Of a stretch of DNA of 64,000 nucleotides, positions 34,089-43,322 are shown piece after piece. This DNA is from Brevibacillus fluminis (GTDB lineage: Bacteria > Bacillota > Bacilli > Brevibacillales > Brevibacillaceae). The notes beneath the pieces are model-generated. The model had not been told where the DNA came from and made no database searches. It saw nothing but the letters and a program-made list of their open reading frames with translations. The stretch lies in NCBI RefSeq assembly GCF_003710825.1, contig NZ_RHHQ01000015.1, positions 124,001 to 188,000 on the forward strand, read 5' to 3'. Within the stretch, counting starts at the first letter, position 1. The number at the start of each line of letters is the position of its first letter. The translations under genes and the position numbers were made by a program.

Positions 34089-34583
34089 ATGAATCGGATG
34101 GAGCTGCTGTTGCATGAATTGGAGATCACAACGGAGACGGAAGACTGGTATCCGCCGCTGCACGTTGCCTTGGAAGGGGTTACGGCAGCACAAGCGAGCT
34201 GGAGACCGCAGGGGGAAGCCGCCAACACGATTTGGGAGACGGCGAATCATCTGCTGTTTTACAAGGAACGCTTGCTCAAACAACTGACGGTAGGCTACAC
34301 GAACCCGCAGGGCATGACCAACGATGACACGTTTGCCGTCGATGCGGCGCCGGATGATGAAGCTGCCTGGCAAGCGACACGCGAGCGGCTTGTGGCAGTT
34401 CATCGCGATCTGCATGCCTTGCTCTCCTCTATGCCTGAGGAGGCCTTCGACCGTCCCCATCCGACCCGTCCGCTCGGCTTGATGGTGACCAGCATTGTTT
34501 TGCACGACGCTTGTCATACCGGTCAAATCGTGATGATCCGCAAGCTGCAAGGGTCATGGCCTGCCCGCCGTTTGTTTGAGTAA
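34089..34583 (+). CDS. DinB-family protein
   Basis: A 164-aa four-helix-bundle protein of the DinB/YfiT superfamily. Metal ligand histidines are visible in TANHLLFYKERLL (about residue 57) and in the C-terminal VLHDACHTGQIVMIRK, which carries the HxxxHxGQ signature. DinB-like enzymes are often thiol-dependent transferases (bacillithiol in Bacilli). ATG 34089 is chosen with GAGGAGGAT upstream; an in-frame start at 34071 would place that site inside the gene. Confidence 0.88.
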   Translation: MNRMELLLHELEITTETEDWYPPLHVALEGVTAAQASWRPQGEAANTIWETANHLLFYKERLLKQLTVGYTNPQGMTNDDTFAVDAAPDDEAAWQATRERLVAVHRDLHALLSSMPEEAFDRPHPTRPLGLMVTSIVLHDACHTGQIVMIRKLQGSWPARRLFE

Positions 34584-34662
34584 AACGCGTCCTCGATCCT
34601 AACCAAGTGGGTTATTTTTGTCCCTTCCCGCATAGACTTCTTTTGAGATGGGGGGAGGGACG

Positions 34663-35376
34663 ATGGCTCCTTTTCGGTTTCGCCGTCGACGCATGTACGC
34701 TCCGATTTCGCGAAAACGGCTGTATTTCTTTTCGTTTTTGATTTTTCTGGTACTAACCGTTCAATCACTTTTTTTTGTGGAGCAAAAATTAGAGCCGACC
34801 GTCCTGATCATTGCTAAACAAAAAGCCGAACAGCTGGCCAAAGACGCCATTTCCGATGCGGTGACGAAAAAGATCGCGCAGATGAACATTAACAACAACG
34901 ATTTCATCAAGATGGAAAAGGATAAGGACAACAAGATTAAGGCGATCAATCTGGATTTTAAAGAATATTCGCGAATTTTGGGGGAGACGACCGAGCGGAT
35001 CAAAAACACGCTGGATGAGTTTGAGTTCGAGCCGACGAAAAATTACATTCCGATTGGATTGGCGACGGGCAGTAGCTTTTTGGCTGAGATGGGGCCAAGT
35101 TTGCCTGTTACGTATGTGCCGATCGGCGCGGTGAAGACCAACCTGGAGACCAAAATGGCGGAAGCTGGAATCAACATGGTACTGGTGACCGTCTACATAC
35201 GCGTCGAGGTGACGCTGAGGATCGTCATACCGTTCGCGACCGACCAGACTACGGTGGTCACGAGTATCCCGATCACCAACTCACTCGTGATCGGCGATGT
35301 GCCGGATTACTGGTACAACAACTCGGAAGGAAAGCCGGATGTGCCGCGGCCGTCGGAAGTGCAATTGAATAACTGA
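34663..35376 (+). CDS. yunB: sporulation protein YunB
   Basis: A 237-aa membrane-anchored sporulation protein. One helix (LYFFSFLIFLVLTVQSLFFV, about 20-40) follows a basic head (RFRRRRM), then an extracytoplasmic domain with IPIGLATGSSFLAEMGPSLPV and a C-terminal NYWY-like region. This pattern is that of YunB, a mother-cell (sigma-E) gene product required for proper spore formation in B. subtilis. ATG 34663 follows GGGGGGAGGGACG; the in-frame ATG at 34648 overlaps it. A hairpin follows. Confidence 0.88.
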   Translation: MAPFRFRRRRMYAPISRKRLYFFSFLIFLVLTVQSLFFVEQKLEPTVLIIAKQKAEQLAKDAISDAVTKKIAQMNINNNDFIKMEKDKDNKIKAINLDFKEYSRILGETTERIKNTLDEFEFEPTKNYIPIGLATGSSFLAEMGPSLPVTYVPIGAVKTNLETKMAEAGINMVLVTVYIRVEVTLRIVIPFATDQTTVVTSIPITNSLVIGDVPDYWYNNSEGKPDVPRPSEVQLNN

Positions 35377-35391
35377 TGCTTAAAAGCATGC

Positions 35392-35424
35392 GAAAAAGCC
35401 GTTTGGATGAAAAACGGCTTTTCT
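35392..35424. terminator. bidirectional terminator
   Basis: AAAAAGCCGTTT pairs with AAACGGCTTTT between the convergent yunB and acetyltransferase genes. Confidence 0.85.
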
Positions 35425-35442
35425 CTTTGGCTGTCGCGATTT

Positions 35443-35940
35443 TCATTTCAAAATCAATTGATAAAACGAAACATCCTGGAACTGGTCGAATTTGTAGCCG
35501 ACCTCGCGGAAGGTGCCGGCCCATTCGAAGCCGAGGCGCTTATGCAGCTGCACGCTCGCATCGTTGCCTTGCGTAATGCCTGCAATCAGCACGTGAAAAT
35601 CGTTTTCTCTCGCCAGTGCGATCAGTTCATTCATGAGGAGCTTGCCGAGCCCTTTGCCGTGATGCTCATGGTGGATATAAATAGAGGATTCTCCGGTTTG
35701 CTGATACGCTTGTTTTTCGCGAAACATGCTGATCGTTGCATAGCCGATGACCGCGCCATCCTGTTCGGCAACGATGAGCGGATAGCGGCCCGTGAACTTG
35801 TGGAACCATTTTTCGCGCTGTTCCAACGTTTGTTCTTCCAAGTCAAAGGTTGCGGCAGACGTACGCACAACGTGATTATAGATCGCAAGCAGAGCGGGGA
35901 GATCGGAGAGATGTGCATTTCTTACTGTGATTTCTGACAT
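35443..35940 (-). CDS. GNAT N-acetyltransferase, phosphinothricin acetyltransferase-like
   Basis: A 165-aa acetyltransferase. HLSDLPALLAIYNHVVRTSAATF is the typical PAT/YwnH N-terminus, and HHGKGLGKLLMNELI is the acetyl-CoA pyrophosphate loop (Q/RxxGxG/A variant HGKGLG). Relatives acetylate phosphinothricin, methionine sulfone or sulfoximine. ATG 35940 is chosen with AGGCGGTGA upstream; the frame extends ten codons further without a ribosome site. Confidence 0.9.
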   Translation of the reverse strand: MSEITVRNAHLSDLPALLAIYNHVVRTSAATFDLEEQTLEQREKWFHKFTGRYPLIVAEQDGAVIGYATISMFREKQAYQQTGESSIYIHHEHHGKGLGKLLMNELIALARENDFHVLIAGITQGNDASVQLHKRLGFEWAGTFREVGYKFDQFQDVSFYQLILK

Positions 35941-36003
35941 AAGGTCACCGCCTATAGTAGATACAAACATTTTATGTTAGGTTTCCTCACATCGTCAAGA
36001 GTA

Positions 36004-36046
36004 GAAAAAATCCCCGCTCACACCAGTTCGGCGCAAACGGGGATTT
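36004..36046 (-). terminator. Rho-independent terminator (minus strand)
   Basis: On the minus strand AAATCCCCG pairs with CGGGGATTT and runs into TTTTC; 23 bp after the carboxypeptidase stop. Confidence 0.82.
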
Positions 36047-36068
36047 GCATAATCGGTTCAGTTGCTTA

Positions 36069-37586
36069 TTACAGCTGGTAAATCGTTTTGTATTTGCTTT
36101 CCAGGTAGTCGACCAAATAGTTGGCGTTGGTCAACTCGCCGGTAATATCTTGCAACAGCTCGTTCGGGCTTTTCATTTTGCCATGACGATGAATTTTTTC
36201 CTTCAGCCAGCTGCGAATTGGCGCGAATTGGCCAGAGGCGATCAGCTCGTCGTAGTTGCTGATTTCTTTTTTGAGTGTGTTGGTGATTTGCGCGGCATAT
36301 ACGTTGCCCAAGGAATAGGTTGGGAAGTAGCCGAACAAGCCCTCGGACCAGTGAACGTCCTGCATGCAGCCATTTGCATCGGAATCCGGCGTGACGCCGA
36401 GATATTCCTGCATTTTTTCGTTCCACAGGTGTGGCAAATCTTCCACCGCGAGCGATCCTTCGATCAAGCCTTTTTCCAGCTCATAACGGATCATGATGTG
36501 CAGGTTGTAGGTGACCTCATCGGCTTCGATACGGATGAGCGATGGTGTCACTTGGTTAACGGCACGGTAGAAGCGCTCTACGTTGACGCCTTCCAGCTGA
36601 GTCGGGAATTGCTTGGTCAGATCGCCGTAGAAATGGTTCCAGAACGGCAGGCTGCGTCCGACCATGTTCTCCCAATAGCGGGACTGTGATTCATGGATGC
36701 CCATCGAAGTGCCGTCGCACAGCGGCGTGCCGAACAGGTCCATCGAGATGTTTTGCTCATAAATCGCATGCCCAGTCTCGTGGATGCTGCCGAACAGGGC
36801 AGTGCGCAGATCGTTTGGAATGAAGCGGGTGGTGATGCGCACATCGGTAGGCGCGAACGTGGTGCAGAACGGATGCGCGCTGACATCGAGGCGACCAGCA
36901 GCGAAATCGTAGCCGATCTGCTCGACGATGAAGCGATTGAATTTCTCTTGCTCACTTGGCTCGTAATGCTTAGTCAGGAAGCTCGTGTCAGGCTGGTTGG
37001 GTGAAGCTGCGATGGCTGCGACGAGATCGACCGTTTTGGCGCGCAGTGTCGCAAACATTGGATCGAGCTGGCCGACCGTCATACCTGGTTCATACATATC
37101 GAGCAGAGCGTTGTATTTGTGGCCGTTGTAGCCCCAATAGCCGATGAATTCTTGCTGGAAGGCAACGATTTTTTCCAGGTATGGGCGGAAAGCAGCGAAA
37201 TCGTTTTTCGGACGAGCTTCCTCCCAAACCGAGCCAGATGTTGCTGTCAGTACGACATACTCTTGGTAGCGGTCCGCAGGCAGCTTTTTCGAACGGTCAA
37301 ACTCTTTGCGGCATTCCTGAACGGTTTTCGCCAAAATTGGATCGAGGGTCGAAAATACCGCCGGCTCTTCAAGTGCAAGCAAGTATTCCTCCATCTGTGG
37401 AGATGTCGCCAGCTTGAAGTGCTCGCCGGACAGCATGCCGATGACGTTGGAGCGGGCTTCGGTTCCTTTGCGGGGAGCCTTGGTGCGCAGGTCCCAGCTC
37501 AAGACAGCGATGGCTTGCGAGTACGTCACAAGCTTGTTGACATATTCACGAAACGATTTGACCAATGTTTCCTGGGTCGTAGACAT
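36069..37586 (-). CDS. M32-family metallocarboxypeptidase
   Basis: A 505-aa zinc carboxypeptidase of the thermostable carboxypeptidase 1/M32 family, cytosolic and removing C-terminal residues from peptides. HETGHAIYEQN (HETGH at 269-273) is the zinc site, with the third ligand Glu in GIHESQSRYWENMVGR. VLSWDLRTKAPRKGTEAR near residue 30 is another family block (usual WDxxTxMPxxGxxxR). ATG 37586 has AAGGAGG 11 bases upstream; an in-frame extension of 18 codons lacks a site. Confidence 0.95.
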   Translation of the reverse strand: MSTTQETLVKSFREYVNKLVTYSQAIAVLSWDLRTKAPRKGTEARSNVIGMLSGEHFKLATSPQMEEYLLALEEPAVFSTLDPILAKTVQECRKEFDRSKKLPADRYQEYVVLTATSGSVWEEARPKNDFAAFRPYLEKIVAFQQEFIGYWGYNGHKYNALLDMYEPGMTVGQLDPMFATLRAKTVDLVAAIAASPNQPDTSFLTKHYEPSEQEKFNRFIVEQIGYDFAAGRLDVSAHPFCTTFAPTDVRITTRFIPNDLRTALFGSIHETGHAIYEQNISMDLFGTPLCDGTSMGIHESQSRYWENMVGRSLPFWNHFYGDLTKQFPTQLEGVNVERFYRAVNQVTPSLIRIEADEVTYNLHIMIRYELEKGLIEGSLAVEDLPHLWNEKMQEYLGVTPDSDANGCMQDVHWSEGLFGYFPTYSLGNVYAAQITNTLKKEISNYDELIASGQFAPIRSWLKEKIHRHGKMKSPNELLQDITGELTNANYLVDYLESKYKTIYQL

Positions 37587-37744
37587 AGCGGGAAATACCT
37601 CCTTGCGGTTATGTAGTAAAAAAAATTTTATTAATTCCAATTATACCATAACCTACATCTTTTTCTACCTACTTTCATGCTGCCCCATTTGTCTGTATAA
37701 TCGTACTGATGGAAGAACCACTTTTGAGCTTAGGAGAAATGTAA

Positions 37745-39349
37745 ATGAGCCAGATGAATCCCAAATGGGCAGAGGAAATTGCCAAACGACGCACGTTTGC
37801 AATTATTTCCCACCCGGACGCAGGGAAAACAACGATGACCGAAAAACTGCTCTATTTCGGCGGAGCCATCCGGGAAGCGGGCGTGGTCAAAGGACGGAAA
37901 AACTCGAAGCATGCGACATCTGACTGGATGGAGATCGAGAAAAAGCGCGGAATCTCCGTAACCTCCAGTGCAATGGACTTCGAATATGAGGGTCACCATA
38001 TCAACATTCTGGATACGCCGGGTCACCAGGACTTCAGTGAAGATACATACCGGACGCTGACCGCGGCGGACGCGGCCGTGATGATCATCGACGTGGCGAA
38101 AGGTGTGGAGGCGCAGACGATCAAGCTGTTTAAAGTGTGTCGTATGCGCGGGATTCCGATTTTTACGTTCGTCAACAAGCTCGACCGTCACGGGAAAGAT
38201 CCGTTTGAGCTGTTGGAGGAAATCGAACGCGTGCTGGGTATCCGCTCGTATCCGATGAACTGGCCGATCGGGATGGGCAGCCATTTCTGTGGCGTCTATG
38301 ACCGGCACAAATCGCGCGTTGAGCTCTATGAGCAAGGCAGCGAGCATAGCGAAATCAAGTTCGTGGAAGTAACGGGTGCTGAAGATCCGCTGATCGGCGA
38401 TCGTGCAGGTGCGGACTTGTGGCAGCAGCTGCAAGACGAGGTCTCGTTGCTCGACGTGGCAGGCGATGATTTCAACGAAGAGCTGATTGCCACTGGCCAG
38501 TTGACACCGGTCTTCTTCGGCAGTGCGATCAACAACTTCGGCGTGCAGACCTTCCTGGACAATTTCCTGGAGATGGCACCGGCGCCAACAGCGAAAAAGA
38601 GCTCGATCGGGGAAATCGATCCGTATACGCGCCCGTTCTCCGGTTTTGTTTTCAAAATCCAGGCGAACATGAACCCGGCGCACCGTGACCGCGTGGCATT
38701 CCTGCGGATTTGCTCCGGACGCTTCGAGCGCGGGATGGCGGTCAAGCATGTCCGTCTGAACAAGGAAGTCAAACTGGCACAGCCTTTGCAGTTCATGGCG
38801 CAGGACCGTGCAATCGTCGACGAGTCGTTCGCGGGGGATGTCATCGGGCTGTTCGATCCAGGCATTTTCCAAATTGGCGACACACTCTGTCTGGGTGAAT
38901 CGTTTGAGTACGAGGAAATGCCACACTTCTCGCCGGAGTTTTTCTCCAAGGTGACGGTGAAAGACGCCATGAAGCACAAGCAGTTCCAAAAAGGGATCAT
39001 GCAGCTCACGGAGGAAGGGACGGTTCAGTTGTTCCGCACCTTCCCGATGGACGATCTGATCCTCGGCGTGGTCGGCGTGCTGCAATTCGAGGTGCTGGAA
39101 TACCGCCTGAAAGCAGAATACGGTGTCGACATCATGCTGCAGCGCTTGCCATATCAAATCGCTCGCTGGGTCGACGGCGACAAGGCGACTATCGACCAAA
39201 TGCGTTCCCGCAGTCAAATCGTGCGCGACCGTTACGATCGTCCGGTTATGCTGTTCGAAAGCGAATATCAGCTCCGCATGGCAGTCGACAAATATCCAAA
39301 ACTTACTTTCCACGAAAGCTCGCTCGGCTTGCGACAGACAATCGTCTAG
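37745..39349 (+). CDS. prfC: peptide chain release factor 3
   Basis: A 534-aa translational GTPase that recycles RF1/RF2 from terminated ribosomes. G1 HPDAGKTT (23-30), G3 DTPGHQDFS, G4 NKLDR, and the EF-G-like domains II and III complete the RF3 pattern; VVKGRKNSKHATSDWMEIE is the RF3-specific switch I region. ATG 37745 follows TTAGGAGAAATG. It is a single gene with its own terminator. RF3 is absent from B. subtilis, so its presence helps place the host among other Bacilli. Confidence 0.97.
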   Translation: MSQMNPKWAEEIAKRRTFAIISHPDAGKTTMTEKLLYFGGAIREAGVVKGRKNSKHATSDWMEIEKKRGISVTSSAMDFEYEGHHINILDTPGHQDFSEDTYRTLTAADAAVMIIDVAKGVEAQTIKLFKVCRMRGIPIFTFVNKLDRHGKDPFELLEEIERVLGIRSYPMNWPIGMGSHFCGVYDRHKSRVELYEQGSEHSEIKFVEVTGAEDPLIGDRAGADLWQQLQDEVSLLDVAGDDFNEELIATGQLTPVFFGSAINNFGVQTFLDNFLEMAPAPTAKKSSIGEIDPYTRPFSGFVFKIQANMNPAHRDRVAFLRICSGRFERGMAVKHVRLNKEVKLAQPLQFMAQDRAIVDESFAGDVIGLFDPGIFQIGDTLCLGESFEYEEMPHFSPEFFSKVTVKDAMKHKQFQKGIMQLTEEGTVQLFRTFPMDDLILGVVGVLQFEVLEYRLKAEYGVDIMLQRLPYQIARWVDGDKATIDQMRSRSQIVRDRYDRPVMLFESEYQLRMAVDKYPKLTFHESSLGLRQTIV

Positions 39350-39372
39350 ACACAAACGGCAGCAATCGAGTC

Positions 39373-39402
39373 AAGGTCCCTCTATTTGGAGGGGCCTTTT
39401 TT
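39373..39402 (+). terminator. Rho-independent terminator of prfC
   Basis: AAGGTCCCTC pairs with GAGGGGCCTT, loop TATTTG, followed by T-run. Confidence 0.92.
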
Positions 39403-39477
39403 CTGTCATATCACTACCCATTCTATGAAAGTATGGTATCCTACTATGAGAAAAACGGAGTAAGGAGGGCAACCAAG

Positions 39478-40566
39478 ATGTATCAACTTATACGAAAGTA
39501 TCTGTTTCAGCAGGAACCTGAAGAGATTCATGAGAAGACAATTCATTCCCTGAGACTAGTAGAAGATTCTGCTCCGGGTAAAGCCATATTGAAAATGATC
39601 TATCAAACTCGCGACGAACGTCTGGAGACAAAACAGTGGGGTATCACCTTCCCGAATCCAGTCGGGTTGGCGGCGGGTTTTGACAAAAATGCAGAAGTGT
39701 ACCACTCCTTAGGGGCACTGGGTTTCGGGTTTGTCGAGGTCGGGACGCTCACCCCGCAAGGACAGCCGGGCAATCCGAAGCCGCGCGTATTTCGGCTGCC
39801 CGAGCACCAAGCCTTGATTAACCGAATGGGCTTCAATAATCAGGGGGCCTATCTCGCTTCTCAACGACTGGTGGGCTATGCGTATTCCGATGTGCCGATC
39901 GGTATCAACATCGGGAAAAACAAAATGACACCAAATGAGGAAGCCGTCAGCGACTACATCAAATGCATGGACATGCTGTATGCGTACGGCCATTATTTCG
40001 TCATCAATATCAGCTCGCCGAACACACCAAACCTGCGCGATCTGCAGGAAACGGAAAACCTACGCACGCTCATTCGTGCGGTGCGCGAGAAAGCGGCGGA
40101 GTTGGAAGGGCGCGGCATGAAGAAAAAGCCGATTCTTTTGAAAGTGGCGCCGGACATGTCAGACGAGCAGATGCATGACGTCGTCCATGCCGCTGTCGAG
40201 GAAGGGATTTCGGGCCTGATTGCGACCAATACAACGGTGTCACGCGAAGTGGTCGGGAACCACCCGAAAGCCGGTGAGGCAGGAGGTTTGAGCGGAAGAC
40301 CGCTTACGGACTGTTCAACAGAATGGATCAAGGAGATTTATCAGGAAGTGGGCGGTCAAGTGCCGATTGTTGGCGTCGGAGGCATTTTTACCGGAGCAGA
40401 TGCCTATAGTAAAATTCGCGCTGGCGCGAGTTTGGTTCAAGTTTATACCGGAATGATTTATCAGGGACCGGGGATTGCCAAACAAATCAACAAGGAGCTT
40501 GTAAAGCTGCTGGCAAAAGACGGTTTTCAACATATCAGCGAAGCGGTTGGTGTAGACGCAACCTAA
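39478..40566 (+). CDS. pyrD: dihydroorotate dehydrogenase, quinone-dependent (class 2)
   Basis: A 362-aa FMN enzyme that oxidises dihydroorotate to orotate and passes electrons to quinone. The N-terminal helical extension (YQLIRKYLFQQEPEEIHEKTIH) marks class 2, membrane-associated enzymes. NPVGLAAGFDKN, INRMGFNNQG, catalytic Ser in NISSPNTPNLR, and GVGGIFTGADAYSKIRAGASLVQ are all present. B. subtilis has instead the class 1B enzyme in a pyr operon; here pyrD is a lone class 2 gene. ATG 39478 follows AAGGAGGGC. Confidence 0.97.
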   Translation: MYQLIRKYLFQQEPEEIHEKTIHSLRLVEDSAPGKAILKMIYQTRDERLETKQWGITFPNPVGLAAGFDKNAEVYHSLGALGFGFVEVGTLTPQGQPGNPKPRVFRLPEHQALINRMGFNNQGAYLASQRLVGYAYSDVPIGINIGKNKMTPNEEAVSDYIKCMDMLYAYGHYFVINISSPNTPNLRDLQETENLRTLIRAVREKAAELEGRGMKKKPILLKVAPDMSDEQMHDVVHAAVEEGISGLIATNTTVSREVVGNHPKAGEAGGLSGRPLTDCSTEWIKEIYQEVGGQVPIVGVGGIFTGADAYSKIRAGASLVQVYTGMIYQGPGIAKQINKELVKLLAKDGFQHISEAVGVDAT

Positions 40567-40570
40567 TGGA

Positions 40571-40610
40571 AAACCGATGATTTCGTGTAGACGGGAATCA
40601 TCGGTTTTTT
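40571..40610. terminator. bidirectional terminator
   Basis: AAACCGATGATT and AATCATCGGTTT, T-run after it, between the convergent pyrD and MocR genes. Confidence 0.9.
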
Positions 40611-40630
40611 GCGTTCGTATCGCCTTGTTT

Positions 40631-42028
40631 TTAATGACCACCAAGAGAGATTGCTTCCGCCAGCCTTATAATTCCCTCCGCGATCTGATCTTCCTGTAAA
40701 TGACCATAGCCCAAAATCAGTCGGTCATCATGCCGTCCAGAAACGATAGCATGGGCCTCCACAGGATAAACCAACACACCGGTACGTGCAGCCCGCTCGA
40801 AAAAAGACGGGGTGAAGCAGTGTCCGGCAAACGTGGCAATCAAGTGCATGCCTGTCGATTCTCCGCTAATCGCCACGCGATCCCCGAATTGATTGCGCAG
40901 GGCGCCGATGAGAAAATCACGCCGCTTTCGGTACAGCTTTTTCATCCGATTGATATGGCGTGCAAGATCCCCCTCTGCGAGGAAGCGGGCCAAAGCCAGC
41001 TGCATAAACGAGGCGGTGTGCAGATCGGCAAACCATTTCAGCTCGCGGCACCGCTCGACCAAGGCGGTCGGTAGCACGAGGTAGCCGATTCGCAGGGCGG
41101 GCGAGAGAATTTTGCTGAAGGTGCCGACATAAATCACACGTTCTGGGGCCAATCCTTGCAAGGAGCTGATCGGCGGTCCCACATGGCGAAATTCGCTGTC
41201 ATAATCGTCCTCCACCACATATGCCCCCGTTTGTCGCGCGTATTGAAGCAGCTGAATGCGACGCTGGATGGGGAGTGTACTGCCGAGTGGAAACTGGTGA
41301 GACGGCGTAACGAACACCAGCTTGGGTCGAATCGCATCCGACAGCAAATCGGTGCGCATCCCTTGTAAATCAACTGGAACAGGATGCAGCACGCAGCCGG
41401 TTGCGCTGATGATTGCCTGGATGTCACGTGTGATCGGGTCCTCGATAGCCGCCACATCGCCTGGTTGCAAGAGCAAACGGGCAGCGAGCGAGAGTGCCTG
41501 TGTTGTACCGGACGTAATCACGATCTCTTCCGGACTGCACGATACACCGCGCACTCTGCCGAGGTAGCGGGCCAACTCCTCCCGCAGCTCCGGGCGCCCC
41601 TCCGGCTTGCCATAACCAAACGAGTCCGCATCTGCCGTGAGCGACACCTCTTGCAAAAGGCGGCCCCAACGACGTCGGGGAAAAAGCGTGAGATCCGGGA
41701 TGCCAGAACGAAAGTCGATCGCTGGCTGTATTAGCGCTGCAGTAGGAGATGAAGCATGTGGGAGCGGGGATTCGTAATGAGGCAAACAAGCCCCCTCGCT
41801 AACATACGTTCCGGAGCCGTGATGCCCGTGGATAAACCCTTCTGCAAAAAGCAGCTCATACGCTTCCGTCACCACGTTGCGCGACACCTGCAACGATTTG
41901 GACAGCTCCCGCGTTGAAGGCAGCTTTTCACCGGCTTTCCATGCTCCGCTTAAAATGTTACCCCGAATTTGTTCGAAAATTTGCCGGATAAGCGGAAGCT
42001 CCGAAGTCCTGTCGACGGTTAGAAACAA
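40631..42028 (-). CDS. MocR/PdxR-type GntR-aminotransferase transcriptional regulator
   Basis: A 465-aa fusion of a GntR winged helix (LIRQIFEQIRGNILSGAWKAGEKLPSTRELS, residues about 12-45) and a class I aminotransferase-like domain with the PLP-binding Lys in VGTFSKILSPALRIGYL. Such regulators sense PLP, GABA, or amino acids. The start is TTG 42028 with AAAGGAG on the minus strand. It is transcribed away from a proline dehydrogenase gene; the shared 113-bp intergenic region contains AGTGG/CCACT repeats, so regulation of proline catabolism is a reasonable guess. Confidence 0.92.
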   Translation of the reverse strand: MFLTVDRTSELPLIRQIFEQIRGNILSGAWKAGEKLPSTRELSKSLQVSRNVVTEAYELLFAEGFIHGHHGSGTYVSEGACLPHYESPLPHASSPTAALIQPAIDFRSGIPDLTLFPRRRWGRLLQEVSLTADADSFGYGKPEGRPELREELARYLGRVRGVSCSPEEIVITSGTTQALSLAARLLLQPGDVAAIEDPITRDIQAIISATGCVLHPVPVDLQGMRTDLLSDAIRPKLVFVTPSHQFPLGSTLPIQRRIQLLQYARQTGAYVVEDDYDSEFRHVGPPISSLQGLAPERVIYVGTFSKILSPALRIGYLVLPTALVERCRELKWFADLHTASFMQLALARFLAEGDLARHINRMKKLYRKRRDFLIGALRNQFGDRVAISGESTGMHLIATFAGHCFTPSFFERAARTGVLVYPVEAHAIVSGRHDDRLILGYGHLQEDQIAEGIIRLAEAISLGGH

Positions 42029-42076
42029 AAATTCATCGCTCCTTTATGAGTGGCACCATCAAATTACATGAACAGT

Positions 42077-42098
42077 GGATCTACTTATGGCCACTATC
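42077..42098. promoter_or_regulatory. candidate MocR operator
   Basis: AGTGG at about 42077 and CCACT at about 42094 form an inverted repeat separated by 12 bp, and a further AGTGGCACCAT lies at about 42047. The elements sit between divergent MocR and proline dehydrogenase genes. Assignment is inference from place and symmetry. Confidence 0.35.
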
Positions 42099-42141
42099 TT
42101 CCTGTATTGTACAAACAAACAATAGAAAAAAGGAAGTGTAC

Positions 42142-43104
42142 ATGATGATGAAAGATGGAGTACAGGCGGCGGCAGCTTTAAAGGAGATCGCACGCAATCC
42201 GCAGCTGAAAGCGTATGTCCAGCAGTCCGAATGGTTCCCGCTGCTGAGGCGGGCTGCCAAGCGATACGTTCCGGCCGAGACGATCGAGGACGCACTCAAC
42301 GTAGCCGCGTCAATCATCGCACATGAATACGCGGTCTCGCTCGAGTTCATCGGGGAAAATACGGATTCGCGGGAAGCTTGCACGGCTGCAAAAGAGGAGT
42401 TCCTGCAGCTGATCCGTCGGGGGGAGAAGCTGTCAAAAGAAACGACCGTTTCGTTTGATCTATCACATATCGGGCTTAGCATTGATCGGGGGCTGGCTGC
42501 CGAGCACCTCCATGAATTGGCGGAAGAAGCGAGCAAGCGAGGCATCGTCTTGATGGTCAGCATGGAGGAGGCGGAGAAAACCGGGGCGATTTTGGAGCTC
42601 TATACGGAAGCGGCGTTTGCCTATCCGGATATGTTGGGGATCACGATCCAAGCCCATCAGCACCGAAGCGCAGACGATTTGCATAAGCTGCTGGCGGTTC
42701 CCGGGCGTATCCGGCTTGTCAAAGGCGCGTTTCTCGAGCCTGCGGAGGTGGCGCTGCCGCGTTCGGAAGCGTTGCTTGATCGGTACAGCGATTTCGCGGA
42801 ACGACTCATTCGGGCAGGGAAGCCGGTCTCGATCGCAACGCATGACCAGCGTGCGCTTGATCGCCTGCATGCGGCAAACCTGCTGCAAGAGTCGCATGTC
42901 GAGCTGGAGATGCTCTACGGGATCGCGGCAGAGCGGTTATTGGCGCAAAAGCGCAACGGATGCAAGACTCGTGTATATCTGCCGTATGGTGTGGAATGGT
43001 ACCTGTACCTATGCCATCGGTTGGCGGAATATCCGCCGAATTTGTATGACGCAGTCGCCGATCTGGTACATCCCGAGCGAACCGATCGGCTGCCATATGC
43101 GTAG
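42142..43104 (+). CDS. proline dehydrogenase
   Basis: A 320-aa monofunctional FAD enzyme oxidising proline to pyrroline-5-carboxylate. Motifs of the PRODH barrel are in order: DLSHIGLSID, ITIQAHQHRS, RIRLVKGAFLEP, IATHDQRAL, VELEMLYGI and the C-terminal substrate-binding VYLPYGVEWYLYLCHRLAE (family YGxxWxxYxxRRxAE). Three ATG codons stand in a row (42142, 42145, 42148) behind AAGGAAGTG. No P5C dehydrogenase gene is adjacent. The divergent MocR regulator is the probable controller. Confidence 0.93.
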   Translation: MMMKDGVQAAAALKEIARNPQLKAYVQQSEWFPLLRRAAKRYVPAETIEDALNVAASIIAHEYAVSLEFIGENTDSREACTAAKEEFLQLIRRGEKLSKETTVSFDLSHIGLSIDRGLAAEHLHELAEEASKRGIVLMVSMEEAEKTGAILELYTEAAFAYPDMLGITIQAHQHRSADDLHKLLAVPGRIRLVKGAFLEPAEVALPRSEALLDRYSDFAERLIRAGKPVSIATHDQRALDRLHAANLLQESHVELEMLYGIAAERLLAQKRNGCKTRVYLPYGVEWYLYLCHRLAEYPPNLYDAVADLVHPERTDRLPYA

Positions 43105-43124
43105 AAAAAAGAAGTAAGTACAAC

Positions 43125-43157
43125 AAACCCCGTCAGGATGCGATGCCTGACGGGGTT
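43125..43157 (+). terminator. hairpin, possible terminator
   Basis: AACCCCGTCAGG pairs with CCTGACGGGGTT, 12-bp perfect stem, but only a poor T-run follows. Confidence 0.6.
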
Positions 43158-43322
43158 GCTTTCGTTGCAGGGAATGCTAGAAATATCCCTGATTCGGACG
43201 GGCTCAATGAAAGAATGTGACGTTTCGCGAGGGAAAACAGTCCTTACCAAGGCGAGCGAATCGGATAAAAAAATTTTTTAGCACAGCATGCAGGGTTTTT
43301 TGCAGGGCGTGCGTCTATTGAA

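Noticed and set aside
37730..39355. 541-codon open frame antisense to prfC
   Set aside because: It mirrors the sense gene over its whole length, has no ribosome site or recognisable motif, and prfC is certain; codon bias keeps the opposite frame free of stops.
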